Below, piece by piece: positions 1-9,084 of a stretch of DNA of 64,000 nucleotides. The position numbers were made by a program, and so were the translations under genes. The stretch's first letter is position 1, and the number at the start of each line of letters is the position of its first letter. Source of the stretch: Brucella pseudogrignonensis (lineage in GTDB: Bacteria > Pseudomonadota > Alphaproteobacteria > Rhizobiales > Rhizobiaceae); contig NZ_NNRM01000018.1 of assembly GCF_002252525.1 (NCBI RefSeq), positions 10,089-74,088 on the forward strand, given 5' to 3'. Under the pieces are notes generated by a model. The model saw only the letters and a program-made list of their open reading frames with translations. It was not told where the DNA came from and searched no databases.

Positions 1-345
1 GATGAAGAGGCGGATCAGACCATGGTCAGCGAATGGAAGCGGGGGTGGTGCTTCGCATCTGACAGGAGCCGGAAACCCGTCGCAGACGGCATCGTCGTGC
101 CAGCTTCACCTCCATCCCGGTCTCATCCTGATCGACGTTGTTCAGGTTGGGGGCGGAATCCATCCCTCGCTCACGACAATTGATGGCAGCTCTGGTGGAA
201 ATCGAAATCGATCCCTTGGCTTTGAAACAAGCCCATCATGGCAAGGCAGCCATTTGCCGCAACCGTTTATGTCATCGGGCAGCAAAACCGTTACACTTAA
301 AAGACGATCCACCGGCATGACGGCCTTGGGGCCGGACGCGGGCCG
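1..345. other. Left edge, no supported gene
   Basis: I see no convincing gene here. Short open frames exist on both strands but lack clear ribosome binding sites and recognisable protein character. The stretch lies downstream of the ParB-like gene, which is read leftwards, and beyond its terminator. It may hold the end of another island gene that lies outside the window. Confidence 0.4.
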
Positions 346-376
346 CAAAAAAATGCCCGGCCACGAGGACCGGGCG
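346..376 (-). terminator. Rho-independent terminator after the parB-like gene
   Basis: On the minus strand a six-base-pair G/C stem (GCCCGG with CCGGGC, nine-base loop, 355-375) is followed by A and a run of seven T. It lies about 65 bases past the stop codon of the ParB-like gene in the correct orientation, so it probably ends that transcript. Confidence 0.75.
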
Positions 377-441
377 AGTTACGGAAACGGAATTCAAAGC
401 TGGTGCGGGTTGCGGGGCGACCAGAGCCGCCCCGCAGATGT

Positions 442-2568
442 TCATTCCACTGCAGCGAGATGATGCGTTTCTTCCTCTTTGTCGATGGTAGTATCCTCGT
501 CGTCTTCGGTCAGAAAGTCCGGCAGCGCCTCGGCGTCGTCGGTTGCGGTATCCGGATCGGCCAGGCGCAGCGGCTCGGGCAGCCAGCCGGTATCGGCCAG
601 CAGGCGTTCGGCCTCCTTGGCCATGTCGCCCTTCTTCAGATGGCCGATCAGTTCGGCGGCCCGCTCGCCAGCACCCTCGCGAACGGCTTCAAGGATGCGC
701 GGCTTGGTCACACGGCCGAGATAGTTGCCGACCGTCGGCCTCCAGCCCGCATCGGCCACCATATCGAAGCCGGTGGCGCGAGCGATGCGGTCTGCGCCGG
801 AGAGGCGGCGTTCGAGGCCGAATTGCGAGACCCCGGAACCGCTATGGATATTCGGCCGCTCGTAGAGGGCGTTGACGCCATAGCTGACACAATGAGCGAG
901 CAACACCATGCGGCTCGTATCGTCGAGTTCAGTGATCCAGTCCCACAGCGCGCCTTCGTCGGACGGAATATCGGCTTTCCATGCGTCGAAGCGCTCGCCG
1001 ATCGCCTTGGCCGATGGGCTGTCGCTGAGATCGCTGCCCTGCATTCCGAAATTCGGCTGATGCACGGAAATCTCCATGCAGCCAGTCGGCGCTGCATACT
1101 GATAGCGCTGCATGACCATGCGGTGGAGGAGCGCTGTCATCGCGACACGCGGGTTGTTGGCGAGCGCGTCATGAAGCGCCAGCGTGCGATGGGCGGTGAG
1201 TTCGATCACAAGCCGTTCGGGAAGCGGCTTGATACTGTCATCCTCTTCGTCCTCAGCGTCCACCGGCTCGCCGCCGATGGTGATGACGGCGCGCTGCACG
1301 CTGGCCTGGGCCGCGACCGCGCCGCCTTCGCTGCCAGGCTCGTCGTTGCCAGCATCGCTCTCGCCATCGATGGTGACGGGAGCCTCATCCTCGGGGCGAA
1401 CAAAGCCGCGCTCAATCAGCAAGGTTCCATCGGAGTCGATGCTGACGAAGACACCCGCCTGCGGGATCTGCGCCGGATCGTAGGCCATCGGCCGGCGCTC
1501 GAATTCGTTCAGTGCCTGCTCGATCTCGCCAAGCCGCTCGTCGACCTCATCGGGCAGATCGTCCGCCTCGGCATATTCGGCTTCAAGGCGATCGTACTCC
1601 TCGCGCAACGCCTCGCGAGCAGCGCGCTCCTCGTCGGTCAGATCTGTCGGAGCGCCATCAAGCTCCCGCATGCGGTGCTCATGGCCATAGGGAAACGTGA
1701 CGGCAACCTCGATCCACTTCCAGCCCTCGGCGGCGATTGTCTCGGCTTCTGCCTTCAGCTTGTCGGAGACCAGCCGGTCGAGCAGCACCGGGTCTTGCAA
1801 CCAGCCACCATCGTCCTGCTGGAAGAGATCGCGCAGCACATAGCCGCCAGCGGCCTCATAGGTTTCGCCGCCGACGAATTGCGCCCGCTTGTCCGAGGCA
1901 CGCACCGCTGTCTCGGTCAACATGCGGCGGATCTGCCAGGGTTCTTTCGACCAGCTATCCTTGATCGCATCCCAGACCTGTTCCTGACGGGCGTGGTCCT
2001 GGGTGACGGTGAAACCCATGAGCTGTTCTAGCGTCATGCCGTCCTCGGCATAGACGTCGTGCAGCACGGACGAGACCGAAGCGAGGCGCAGGCGCTGCTT
2101 GACGACCTTGACGTCGACGAAGAAGGCGGCGGCGATGGCTTCCTCGGTCATGCCCTTTTCGCGCATGGCCAGGAAGGCGCGGAACTGGTCGAGCGGATGC
2201 AGTGGTGCGCGCTCGATGTTTTCGGCCAGTGAAACCTCGTCGATGAGGATGTCGCCGTTCGCTTCGGAGACCACACAGGGCACCGGGGCGATCCTGGCGA
2301 GGCGCTTCTGTTTGACCAGCAGTTCCAGCGCCCGATAGCGACGCCCTCCGGCGGGCACCTCGAACATGCCGGTCTCCTTGCCTTCGGCATCGAGAACGGG
2401 ACGGACATGCAGCGACTGGATCAGGCCGCGGCGGGCGATGGACTCGGCCAGCTCCTCTACCGAGATACCGGCCTTAACCCGCCGGACGTTGGACTGGCTC
2501 AACACCAGCTTGTTGAAGGGAATGTCGCGCGAGGACGCGAGGACGATCTTTTGAACGGCAGTGGCCAT
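442..2568 (-). CDS. Large ParB/Spo0J-family partition-like protein
   Basis: About 708 aa. The N-terminal ParB/sulfiredoxin-like domain (roughly residues 15-110) carries VPAGGRRYRAL, the counterpart of the GERRxRA nucleotide-binding motif. It is followed by ENIERAPLHPLDQFRAF, the hallmark leading into the ParB helix-turn-helix (about 115-180). The long C-terminal part is acidic, with Glu/Asp-rich stretches, and is not a chromosomal ParB dimer domain. At about twice the length of chromosomal ParB (near 300 aa) it resembles the long ParB-like proteins of plasmids and integrative elements. I chose ATG at 2568 rather than the upstream 2616 because GGAG lies eight bases before it. No parA is next to it. 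Its presence is the best sign that the region to its right is mobile. The true cargo role (partition, replication control or transcription) is not settled by sequence. Confidence 0.85.
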   Translation of the reverse strand: MATAVQKIVLASSRDIPFNKLVLSQSNVRRVKAGISVEELAESIARRGLIQSLHVRPVLDAEGKETGMFEVPAGGRRYRALELLVKQKRLARIAPVPCVVSEANGDILIDEVSLAENIERAPLHPLDQFRAFLAMREKGMTEEAIAAAFFVDVKVVKQRLRLASVSSVLHDVYAEDGMTLEQLMGFTVTQDHARQEQVWDAIKDSWSKEPWQIRRMLTETAVRASDKRAQFVGGETYEAAGGYVLRDLFQQDDGGWLQDPVLLDRLVSDKLKAEAETIAAEGWKWIEVAVTFPYGHEHRMRELDGAPTDLTDEERAAREALREEYDRLEAEYAEADDLPDEVDERLGEIEQALNEFERRPMAYDPAQIPQAGVFVSIDSDGTLLIERGFVRPEDEAPVTIDGESDAGNDEPGSEGGAVAAQASVQRAVITIGGEPVDAEDEEDDSIKPLPERLVIELTAHRTLALHDALANNPRVAMTALLHRMVMQRYQYAAPTGCMEISVHQPNFGMQGSDLSDSPSAKAIGERFDAWKADIPSDEGALWDWITELDDTSRMVLLAHCVSYGVNALYERPNIHSGSGVSQFGLERRLSGADRIARATGFDMVADAGWRPTVGNYLGRVTKPRILEAVREGAGERAAELIGHLKKGDMAKEAERLLADTGWLPEPLRLADPDTATDDAEALPDFLTEDDEDTTIDKEEETHHLAAVE

Positions 2569-2951
2569 CAGTCTTACTCCGCGACGGGCGCCGAGAGCCT
2601 TTCTCTCGACCTCCAACCCGTCACGAAAAATCCACTCCTCCTCTCACTCTGATCCCGGCGTCGGCTGGCGGTCGTCGAGACCGGGAGGCAAGGCGCAAGG
2701 GGGGCGCGCGGAGGGGGATCACCCGGTCTGCACAAAGCGGATCGAAGTCATGACGAGGGTGCGAGAGCACATATCCGCGCGGCAGGCCGCGGACCCTCGT
2801 ATCCTGATGTACAAAAGGGAGCGGCCAAGTCCTTGGCGTGACTGCAGGGAATGACTTTCCATTCCAATCACCAACATTAATCTCGGTGCAGTATTCTTTT
2901 TCAGAGCGTCTCAACGTAAAGTCGAAACTACAATATTTGGGGGGAGCGATC
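2569..2951. promoter_or_regulatory. Divergent intergenic region with operator-like repeat
   Basis: This gap separates the leftward ParB-like gene from the rightward block-1 operon, so it must hold promoters for both. An inverted repeat GGAATG-N6-CATTCC lies at 2848-2865. A strong ribosome binding site (GGGGGAGCG) ends just before the ATG at 2952. I see no gene in it; an ORF on the minus strand has no good start. The assignment as an operator is inference. Confidence 0.4.
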
Positions 2952-3179
2952 ATGGATGGTGAAGCAAAGCCGTTGGAAACGCCGGATGCGTTCCTCAAGG
3001 CCTTGGGAGAGAGTCTAAAGGCAAAGGAAGGCGTCGATACCGACCTCGCTGGTATCCTAACCACGCACATTTTGAAGGCCGCTCCAGCGCCAAACGCTGT
3101 CGTTCAAGCGAAGGACGCCATTGTGAAACTCGCCGCTGAGCGGGCGAACCCACCGAAGGTCGAGGTGGCCAATGGCTGA
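2952..3179 (+). CDS. Small unknown protein, first gene of ATPase defence operon
   Basis: 75 aa, soluble, with no recognised family. It is rich in Ala, Lys and Glu and is predicted helical by eye (DAFLKALGESLKAKEG, then KDAIVKLAAERA). ATG at 2952 follows a near-perfect GGGGGAG site; an upstream in-frame Met at 2838 has none. The last eight bases overlap the start of the SMC-like ATPase (ATGGCTGA), so the two are translationally coupled. That tight coupling suggests a small partner subunit of the ATPase, comparable in position to the small middle components of three-component ABC systems. This comparison is inference from layout only. Confidence 0.65.
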   Translation: MDGEAKPLETPDAFLKALGESLKAKEGVDTDLAGILTTHILKAAPAPNAVVQAKDAIVKLAAERANPPKVEVANG

Positions 3180-5661
3180 TCCTTACTTTCTTCAGTCTCT
3201 GAGTCTGACCGGGTTCCGGGCCTACCTTCAGCCGAAGACCTTTGATTTCAGCAAAAAGCGATGCCTGGCGATCTTCGCGCCCAATGGCAGTGGCAAATCC
3301 AGCTTCATCGATGCGTTGGAGTTCATGCTGTCGAAGGAGGGCACGCTGGATCGTTTGGGGCAGCGCACCATCAACAATCAGGCTGGTCCGATCGCTCTGG
3401 CGCACAATCTGGCCGAGGAAGCAAAGATTGTCCCAGCCGTGGCGATTGGTGTCATCTCGGGCAAGGATCTCACGAACGGCAGTCGCGCGGCGGCAGGTGC
3501 AAAGCGCCCGATTCCGGCAGTGGCGACTACCATCAATACCTGTTTTGCAGTGCCGCCGATTATTCGCGGCCACGCGCTCCGCACCTTTGTAGAAATCCAC
3601 ACGCCGGAGCAGCGCTACGCGGATGTCGCCAATTGGTTACAGCTCGGCCCGCTGGTCGATGTGCAGAAGAACCTTCGTTCGCTGCGCACGCAGATTAAGA
3701 CCGCCGCCGAAGACCAGACGGCGCTCCAGCGCGTTGATGCACAGCTTGCTAAGGAAACGACCCAAGCGGTCAAATCCTGGGATGCAGCGGCGGTTCTCTC
3801 CCACGCCAATACGCTTATCATTGGGCCACTTGATCCCGCGCTCGTCCTCACCACCCTGGCAGCACTCGATCCGGCCTATGTCGAATTGGAGACTCGTGCC
3901 AAGGCAGAGGAGAACAAGATCGGACTCGCTGGCTTGCGACAGATTCGCAGCGCGGCGGCTGGCTTGTGGCTGGAGACGAAGGGCGCCGATAGTGATGAGA
4001 TCGTCGTCATTGGCGCAATTTCGACCTTCGATTCTGCCGTGACCATGCTTATGGCGGCCGAAAGCAAGGAAGCTGAGGAGCGCGACAAAGCAGCCGGAAC
4101 AGTATTTCAGGCGCTGTGGAAAGCCGCTGAACCGCTTTTCGCCGAAGGTGCGCCTGCACCAGAAGTTTGCCCGGTCTGCATCACACCGATCGCGGACACA
4201 GTGGCGGGAGGCCCAGAGGTGATCCGAGATCATGTCGCCAAACATCTCGAAGAACTGGCCGACTACGCAGCCGCCAAAAAAACGCGCGACGATGCCAAGA
4301 CGGCGGCGACCAAGGCTCACACCCAACTGGTCGCGTCGCTTCCTGCGCTGATTGGTTTGCTTGGAGATGGTGACGCGGCGCTCAAATCCGATCTGGTTGC
4401 GTATCAGGCCGGCGTCGCCGGATGGCCCAAAAGTGCCGCTGCATCGTCGGCCAGCATTGTCGCTTCGATTTCCAAATTGCTGACCACCCTTGATAAAGCC
4501 ATTTCCGACATCGAGGTGAAACAAGGAGATCACACCTATATCAAGGCCAAAGCGAAGATTGATCGCCTGCTGGAGCTAGATGGCGAACGCGATCTGGCGC
4601 TGCGGACAAATGAGGAGTTGGGGACGCTGTCCGATGCGCTGACGGTGCAGGCGGCAACAATCTCGGCCGAGATCCGAAAGAAGATCCAGGCGCTGCTCGA
4701 TAAGCTCCAGGCCCCGATGAATGACATCTACAAGATGATCCAGGGTGCTGGAGCCAAGCTGATTCGGCTGGAACTGCCGGGAGAAGACGACAGCAACCAG
4801 CAGCGCCTCAATCTGCTAATCGATTTTGCCGCGAACCGGACAGGTGTGCAGCCGGGCGGCTATTTGAGCGACTCCCAGATCCATTCCGTGGCTCTAGCGC
4901 TGCGGATGGCCGCGATCAAGCAGTTCAATGCCAACGCGCCCATCATCGCGCTGGATGACATCGTCACCTCTTACGACGCCGATCATCGCCGCACCATTGC
5001 CGCGCTGATTGCTACCATGTTTGGTGACTGCCAGATTCTGATTACGACCCATGACGAGCGGTTCTTCAACTATCTAAAGGATCAACTCGAAGCGAAGACC
5101 TGGCACTTCACCCGGATCATCGGCCTTGATCCGGCCTATGGACCTCGATTTGCCGACCACAAGGTAAGCGACGAGATGATCGAGGCCCGCTGGGCGGACG
5201 GACAGTCGGCGGCCAATGAGATGCGCCAAGCAGAAGAGGAGTGGCTGCTCGGCCTATGCCGGGATTTTGGAGTCAGCGTTCGTATCCGCCCGCTGGAGAA
5301 GGCCTATTCCTACGAGCGCAGCGAGTTGGCGTCCGCGCTTGGCGGTTTACTCAAGGACGCCAAGTTGGAACCGGCGCTGGTGCCTGGCGTCAACAACCGC
5401 TTTCTCACGAGCTTGGCGACGGGCACGATCGAAAATTTTGGGAGCCATTTTCAGGATGTCCTTTACGGCGACGGCTCTATCGGTGACGAGAAGACGCGCT
5501 GGGAAGAGTTCAAGACGTTCCGCAGCCAGTTCGCTTGCAAAAAATGCAGCCGTACGAAATTCCAGCGGCCCCTCACGTTAAAGAAGCCGGTATGCGCCCA
5601 TGGCGGATGTGAGGCCCAGTTCGAGTTCGCAGCAGCAGGAGCAGGAGCAGGAGCAGCATAA
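3172..5661 (+). CDS. SMC/Rad50-like ABC ATPase with CxxC hook and C-terminal zinc finger
   Basis: 829 aa. Walker A is FAPNGSGKSS near residue 36. An ABC signature-like LSDSQ lies near 565, Walker B IIALDDI near 600, and a switch histidine in ITTHDERFF near 625. Between the two halves of the ATPase lies a helical arm with CPVC near 333, in the place of the Rad50 zinc hook. A C-terminal extension after the ATPase ends with CKKC and two further Cys (about 785-815), a zinc-ribbon arrangement, followed by an Ala/Gly tail. Such ATPases are sensor or DNA-loading parts of many defence systems (Septu, Gabija-like and ABC three-component types are examples of the general class), but the exact family is not recognised. 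It overlaps the small gene before it and the stop/start TAATG of the gene after it, so all three are coupled. Confidence 0.85.
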   Translation: MADPYFLQSLSLTGFRAYLQPKTFDFSKKRCLAIFAPNGSGKSSFIDALEFMLSKEGTLDRLGQRTINNQAGPIALAHNLAEEAKIVPAVAIGVISGKDLTNGSRAAAGAKRPIPAVATTINTCFAVPPIIRGHALRTFVEIHTPEQRYADVANWLQLGPLVDVQKNLRSLRTQIKTAAEDQTALQRVDAQLAKETTQAVKSWDAAAVLSHANTLIIGPLDPALVLTTLAALDPAYVELETRAKAEENKIGLAGLRQIRSAAAGLWLETKGADSDEIVVIGAISTFDSAVTMLMAAESKEAEERDKAAGTVFQALWKAAEPLFAEGAPAPEVCPVCITPIADTVAGGPEVIRDHVAKHLEELADYAAAKKTRDDAKTAATKAHTQLVASLPALIGLLGDGDAALKSDLVAYQAGVAGWPKSAAASSASIVASISKLLTTLDKAISDIEVKQGDHTYIKAKAKIDRLLELDGERDLALRTNEELGTLSDALTVQAATISAEIRKKIQALLDKLQAPMNDIYKMIQGAGAKLIRLELPGEDDSNQQRLNLLIDFAANRTGVQPGGYLSDSQIHSVALALRMAAIKQFNANAPIIALDDIVTSYDADHRRTIAALIATMFGDCQILITTHDERFFNYLKDQLEAKTWHFTRIIGLDPAYGPRFADHKVSDEMIEARWADGQSAANEMRQAEEEWLLGLCRDFGVSVRIRPLEKAYSYERSELASALGGLLKDAKLEPALVPGVNNRFLTSLATGTIENFGSHFQDVLYGDGSIGDEKTRWEEFKTFRSQFACKKCSRTKFQRPLTLKKPVCAHGGCEAQFEFAAAGAGAGAA

Positions 5662-6380
5662 TGGGAGGGCGATCGAAACCCGTTGAGTTGGCAACGCGCA
5701 ACTTTGAAAAGCAGGGCGACGCTATGGCCTTCTTTAAGGCGATGCTAAATCGCTACCGTCCAGGTGAGCGAGTCAACGAAGAAGATGCTTTGGACGTCGC
5801 GGCTCTGCTCGAACGCCATACGGAATATGTCGCGAAAGTCGGCTGCGGTGTCAGCCACTTTCAGGTGATGATGACCGAGCATGGCACGCAGTGTTTTCGC
5901 ATCATCCGCACAGACGGTAGCGGCACGGATTTTTCCTATCCGCACTGTATCACCCAGCGACCGCCCAGCCGTAAGCAGGAGGTTTCGCAGGCATTTCGGC
6001 GGGCTGTGCGCTTCGATTTGTATAAGGCGCGCGATGCCTTCTTCGCAACGCATGGCGACGCTAACGGCAACGCCACTTGCGCGGCGACGGGAGAGCGGAT
6101 CACCCGTGAAGATGCCCATATGGATCATCGGCCACCGATGACCTTCGAGGTGATCGTGACCACATTTCTTTGCAGTCGTGGCCTCTGCCTCAATGACATT
6201 CCACTCACCACCGGGCAGGATGATCAGGTCTCCCCAGAGGTGACGGATCAGATGCTGTCCCAAGCGTTTCGATCTTACCACTCGTCCGTGGCGCGGCTTG
6301 ATCTCGTGCGCAATACCGTCAATTTGGCCCAAGCGAACCGACATCGCCTAAAAGACGGGCGTATTTCTTTGGCTCAATGA
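5661..6380 (+). CDS. DUF3223 (DCL-like) protein with HNH-like segment
   Basis: 239 aa. Residues about 22-95 (AMLNRYRPGERV through GVSHFQVM and the TDFSYPHCI stretch) match the pattern of DUF3223, the domain also found in the plant chloroplast protein DCL. The second half has CAATGERITREDAHMDHRPP, a Cys/His/Asp arrangement resembling an HNH or HNH-derived metal site; a second canonical Cys pair is not obvious, so activity is uncertain. The ATG overlaps the stop of the ATPase gene by one base (TAATG). An ATPase plus an HNH-type partner recalls Septu, but DUF3223 is not part of the known Septu proteins as far as I recall. Likely the effector or an RNA/DNA-binding partner of the ATPase. Function is inferred from context. 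Confidence 0.75.
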   Translation: MGGRSKPVELATRNFEKQGDAMAFFKAMLNRYRPGERVNEEDALDVAALLERHTEYVAKVGCGVSHFQVMMTEHGTQCFRIIRTDGSGTDFSYPHCITQRPPSRKQEVSQAFRRAVRFDLYKARDAFFATHGDANGNATCAATGERITREDAHMDHRPPMTFEVIVTTFLCSRGLCLNDIPLTTGQDDQVSPEVTDQMLSQAFRSYHSSVARLDLVRNTVNLAQANRHRLKDGRISLAQ

Positions 6381-6431
6381 CCTTGCAAGAATTTTTGGAT
6401 AGCTGGCCGTTCAGTCAGCTATGTCGAGCAC

Positions 6432-8747
6432 GTGATAATAGAGGTGTCATTGGAAATCGAAAATGAAGAAGCCAAGCGAGCATCTACAGGGGTAGACAGC
6501 TCAACTACGCCATCAGCGCAAGGACTATTAGTCGATTACGCTCTTCACACTTTAGGCTGGAAGTCCTTTCAAGACCTGTGTGTGGCTATCGCCCAGGAAG
6601 TGCTCAAACGGCCGGTAGAGACATTTCTGCCGTCAAAGGATGGTGGGCGAGATGGTGCATTTCTCGGTCGTTGGTCCAATGAAAGTTCAGCCGGTCGCTC
6701 GACAATCCAATGTAAATTTACGAGCAAGGCCGATGCACCACTAAATCTGAGCGCCGTGAAGAGCGAACTGACCAAGGCTGGAAAGCTCGCAGCCAGAGGG
6801 TTGGCTGAAGACTACATCCTTCTCACAAACCATGGCGTGTCGGGTGCGCAGGCGGGCATAATCGCTGCGGCGTTCGAAGCGGTTGGTGTGAAGAACTGTG
6901 TCATTCTTGGGCGTGACTGGATCGCACAGCAAATTCGGGAATCATCCCGGCTACGGGTGATGGTGCCGAGGGTTTACGGATTGGGAGATCTTTCCCAGAT
7001 TCTTGACGAGCGGGCCTATGCGCAATCTCGCGCCGTCTTGAGCGCGCTTGGGGACGATCTGGCATGTTTCGTTGTCACCGATGCACATCGTCAGAGCGTA
7101 GACGCGCTACTCGATCATAATTTTGTCTTGCTGCTTGGGGATCCAGCTTCCGGAAAGTCGACCATCGCAGCAAGCCTCGCTTTAGGGGCGCTTGATCACT
7201 GGCATGCGCCGACTATCCGCGTAACCAGTCCTGAAGATATCATGCGACATTGGAATCCCGACGATCCCAAGCAGTTCTTCTGGATAGATGACGCCTTTGG
7301 CGCCACTCAGTACCAACGACATATTGCCGATGCTTGGAATCGACAAATGCCGCTGATGGCAGCGGCGTTGCGCAAAGGCGCACGTTTTCTACTTACATCC
7401 CGCACCTATATCTGGCGATCAGCCCATCGCGATCTCAAGACCGGCGCGTTTCCGCTATTCGACAAATCGCAGGTGGTCATCAACGTCCAAGGCTTGGCGA
7501 CCGCCGAAAAGGCGCAAATCCTGTATAATCACATCAAGCGTGGCGATCAGCCGGCTTCGTTCAAGATGGCCATCAAGCCACACTTGTCGACGCTTGCCGA
7601 AGATGCATCTTTTCTCCCCGAGACGGCGCGTCGTCTCGGTTCAGCATTCTTTACGGAGAAAGTAGCGCCCGACGAGGAAGGCTTGCTCGATTTTGCACGA
7701 CGGCCGGTCGACTTCCTTAAAGACGTGCTACGCAATCTGGACCGGAGCGAAGCGGCGGCAGTTGCGCTGGTTTTTATGCACGGGGGGCAACTCGCTTCGC
7801 CGATCGAAAACGACGATCGTATAGCCCTAATCTCGGAACTCCTTGGCGTCACAGCAGCCGAGATCCGACTCTCTCTGGATTCGCTCCGCGGGAGTCTTGC
7901 CCTGCTCGTCGATACGGCCGAAGGTCCAAAATGGACGTTCAAGCATCCCACGATCGGCGATGCATATGCTGCACTCGTCGCCAATTCACCCGAACTGACT
8001 GAAATCTACCTGCGCGGCGCAAAGTTCGAACGGCTGCTCGAAGAGGTCGTTTGTGGTGGAGTTGAATTACGGGGTGCGAGCGTGCGCGTCGGCCCTTCGC
8101 TATACCCTGCGCTTCTGAATCGTTTGCTCGTTCATCCCGTTGATTATCGCATACGCTATTTTCTTGGGCAGCGCTGCGACGAAGCATTCTTGCGGCTGGT
8201 GGTGGATCAGGTGCCGAATATTCTTGATCTTCGTCCTGGCGCGTTCATGGCGTACTCCTCCGAAAACAGACTATTGGCGAAGCTGCATCAGGCGAAACTT
8301 TTGCCCGAGGAAAAGCGCCATAAGCTCGTAGAACACATTATTGATACGACCCTCACGGTTCCCGATGGTGGTATTTTTCGTGACGAATCTTTGCGCTCTC
8401 TCATGACTGACGCCGAGTTCGAAAATCTTGCGGCACAAGTAAGGGGGGACGTTCTTGATCGTATCGACGCCCATGTGTCTGATTGGAAGTCGAATTGTGA
8501 GAGTAGCGATCCGGATAGTCACTTCGATGAGTTGTCGAGTTTCTTAAGTGGTTTCGAGGATACGCTTCCGATTGATGACCCTTATCGCGCTAAAATCGAG
8601 AGTGGACGAATAGCTATAGGAAAGGCGATTGAGGAACTGAATGAGACCCGTGACCCTGATGTCGAAGATCGAGTGGAAACGCCAGTCGGCCGAGCCGTCA
8701 CCGCACGCTCAAACATTCAGTCGATCTTCGACGACGTAGATTGTTAA
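6432..8747 (+). CDS. Mrr-type nuclease fused to STAND NTPase, probable Avs-like defence protein
   Basis: About 771 aa. The N-terminus (residues about 35-150) is an Mrr-like restriction endonuclease domain: LGWKSFQDLC helix, GGRDG supplying the Asp, and TIQCKF supplying the QxK. A P-loop NTPase follows, with LLLGDPASGKST near 235 and the Walker-B-like FFWIDDAFG near 285, typical of the nSTAND3 group. The remaining roughly 400 residues are helical, as expected of a sensor region. STAND ATPases joined to nucleases form the Avs class of phage-protein sensors. The GTG at 6432 has a poor ribosome site; GTG at 6444 or TTG at 6450 are alternatives. The 51-base gap after the DUF3223 gene fits the same operon, but this gene could act alone. 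The 70-bp repeat begins 25 bases after its stop. Confidence 0.8.
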   Translation: MIIEVSLEIENEEAKRASTGVDSSTTPSAQGLLVDYALHTLGWKSFQDLCVAIAQEVLKRPVETFLPSKDGGRDGAFLGRWSNESSAGRSTIQCKFTSKADAPLNLSAVKSELTKAGKLAARGLAEDYILLTNHGVSGAQAGIIAAAFEAVGVKNCVILGRDWIAQQIRESSRLRVMVPRVYGLGDLSQILDERAYAQSRAVLSALGDDLACFVVTDAHRQSVDALLDHNFVLLLGDPASGKSTIAASLALGALDHWHAPTIRVTSPEDIMRHWNPDDPKQFFWIDDAFGATQYQRHIADAWNRQMPLMAAALRKGARFLLTSRTYIWRSAHRDLKTGAFPLFDKSQVVINVQGLATAEKAQILYNHIKRGDQPASFKMAIKPHLSTLAEDASFLPETARRLGSAFFTEKVAPDEEGLLDFARRPVDFLKDVLRNLDRSEAAAVALVFMHGGQLASPIENDDRIALISELLGVTAAEIRLSLDSLRGSLALLVDTAEGPKWTFKHPTIGDAYAALVANSPELTEIYLRGAKFERLLEEVVCGGVELRGASVRVGPSLYPALLNRLLVHPVDYRIRYFLGQRCDEAFLRLVVDQVPNILDLRPGAFMAYSSENRLLAKLHQAKLLPEEKRHKLVEHIIDTTLTVPDGGIFRDESLRSLMTDAEFENLAAQVRGDVLDRIDAHVSDWKSNCESSDPDSHFDELSSFLSGFEDTLPIDDPYRAKIESGRIAIGKAIEELNETRDPDVEDRVETPVGRAVTARSNIQSIFDDVDC

Positions 8748-8771
8748 GGCTAGGCGGGTCACGGCCTGGCG

Positions 8772-8841
8772 CCTATTTTGGAAGGGTATGGAGGGCTATG
8801 GAGTAAACATAGTTCTCATCGGTATCTCGCACGGCCCGCCA
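8772..8841. repeat. 70-bp direct repeat copy A, attachment-site-like
   Basis: This 70-bp stretch matches 18696-18765 in the same orientation at 63 of 70 positions by my own alignment. On the minus strand it reads as the last 22 codons of a gene, including DENYVYSIAL, and ends in TAG at 8775-8773. Similarity stops at 8841, and upstream of that the frame soon meets a stop, so only the gene tail is present here. It sits 25 bases after the STAND gene. This is the expected picture for an integration site that duplicates the 3' end of a target gene. Confidence 0.8.
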
Positions 8842-9084
8842 AACACCGCCGATTACCGCACAAATTGGTCAGCTATCTCTTTGATTATCAACCAGGTGGC
8901 GTCTTTTTTGTGGCTACCCTGCCGACACGGGTTCTCGCACGCCCTATCAATTCCGTAACCCTCGTCGTGTTGCACCGCCACCGCCACTCCGCTCTCGCAG
9001 CAGTGTCAACATCTCTAGCAGGGCTTGCGCACCGGAAGCAAACAGGGCATCTTGTGGTCAACAACAAGTTGATGGCGCCGCGAA
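8842..9084. other. Gap between repeat A and HTH gene
   Basis: No gene is supported. Open frames run through on both strands but have neither ribosome sites nor protein-like composition. The end of the gap should hold the promoter for the HTH/methylase/PIN operon. The partial dyad TTGTGGTCAACAACAAG lies about 35 bases before the ATG at 9085, where a self-regulating HTH protein could bind. Confidence 0.35.

Noticed and set aside
2-463. 153-codon ORF at the left edge
   Set aside because: No ribosome site, low-complexity start, and it crosses the terminator and stop of the ParB-like gene.
403-2031. 542-codon plus-strand ORF opposite the ParB-like gene
   Set aside because: It is a mirror frame of a clear ParB homologue; its translation has no domain character and no ribosome site.
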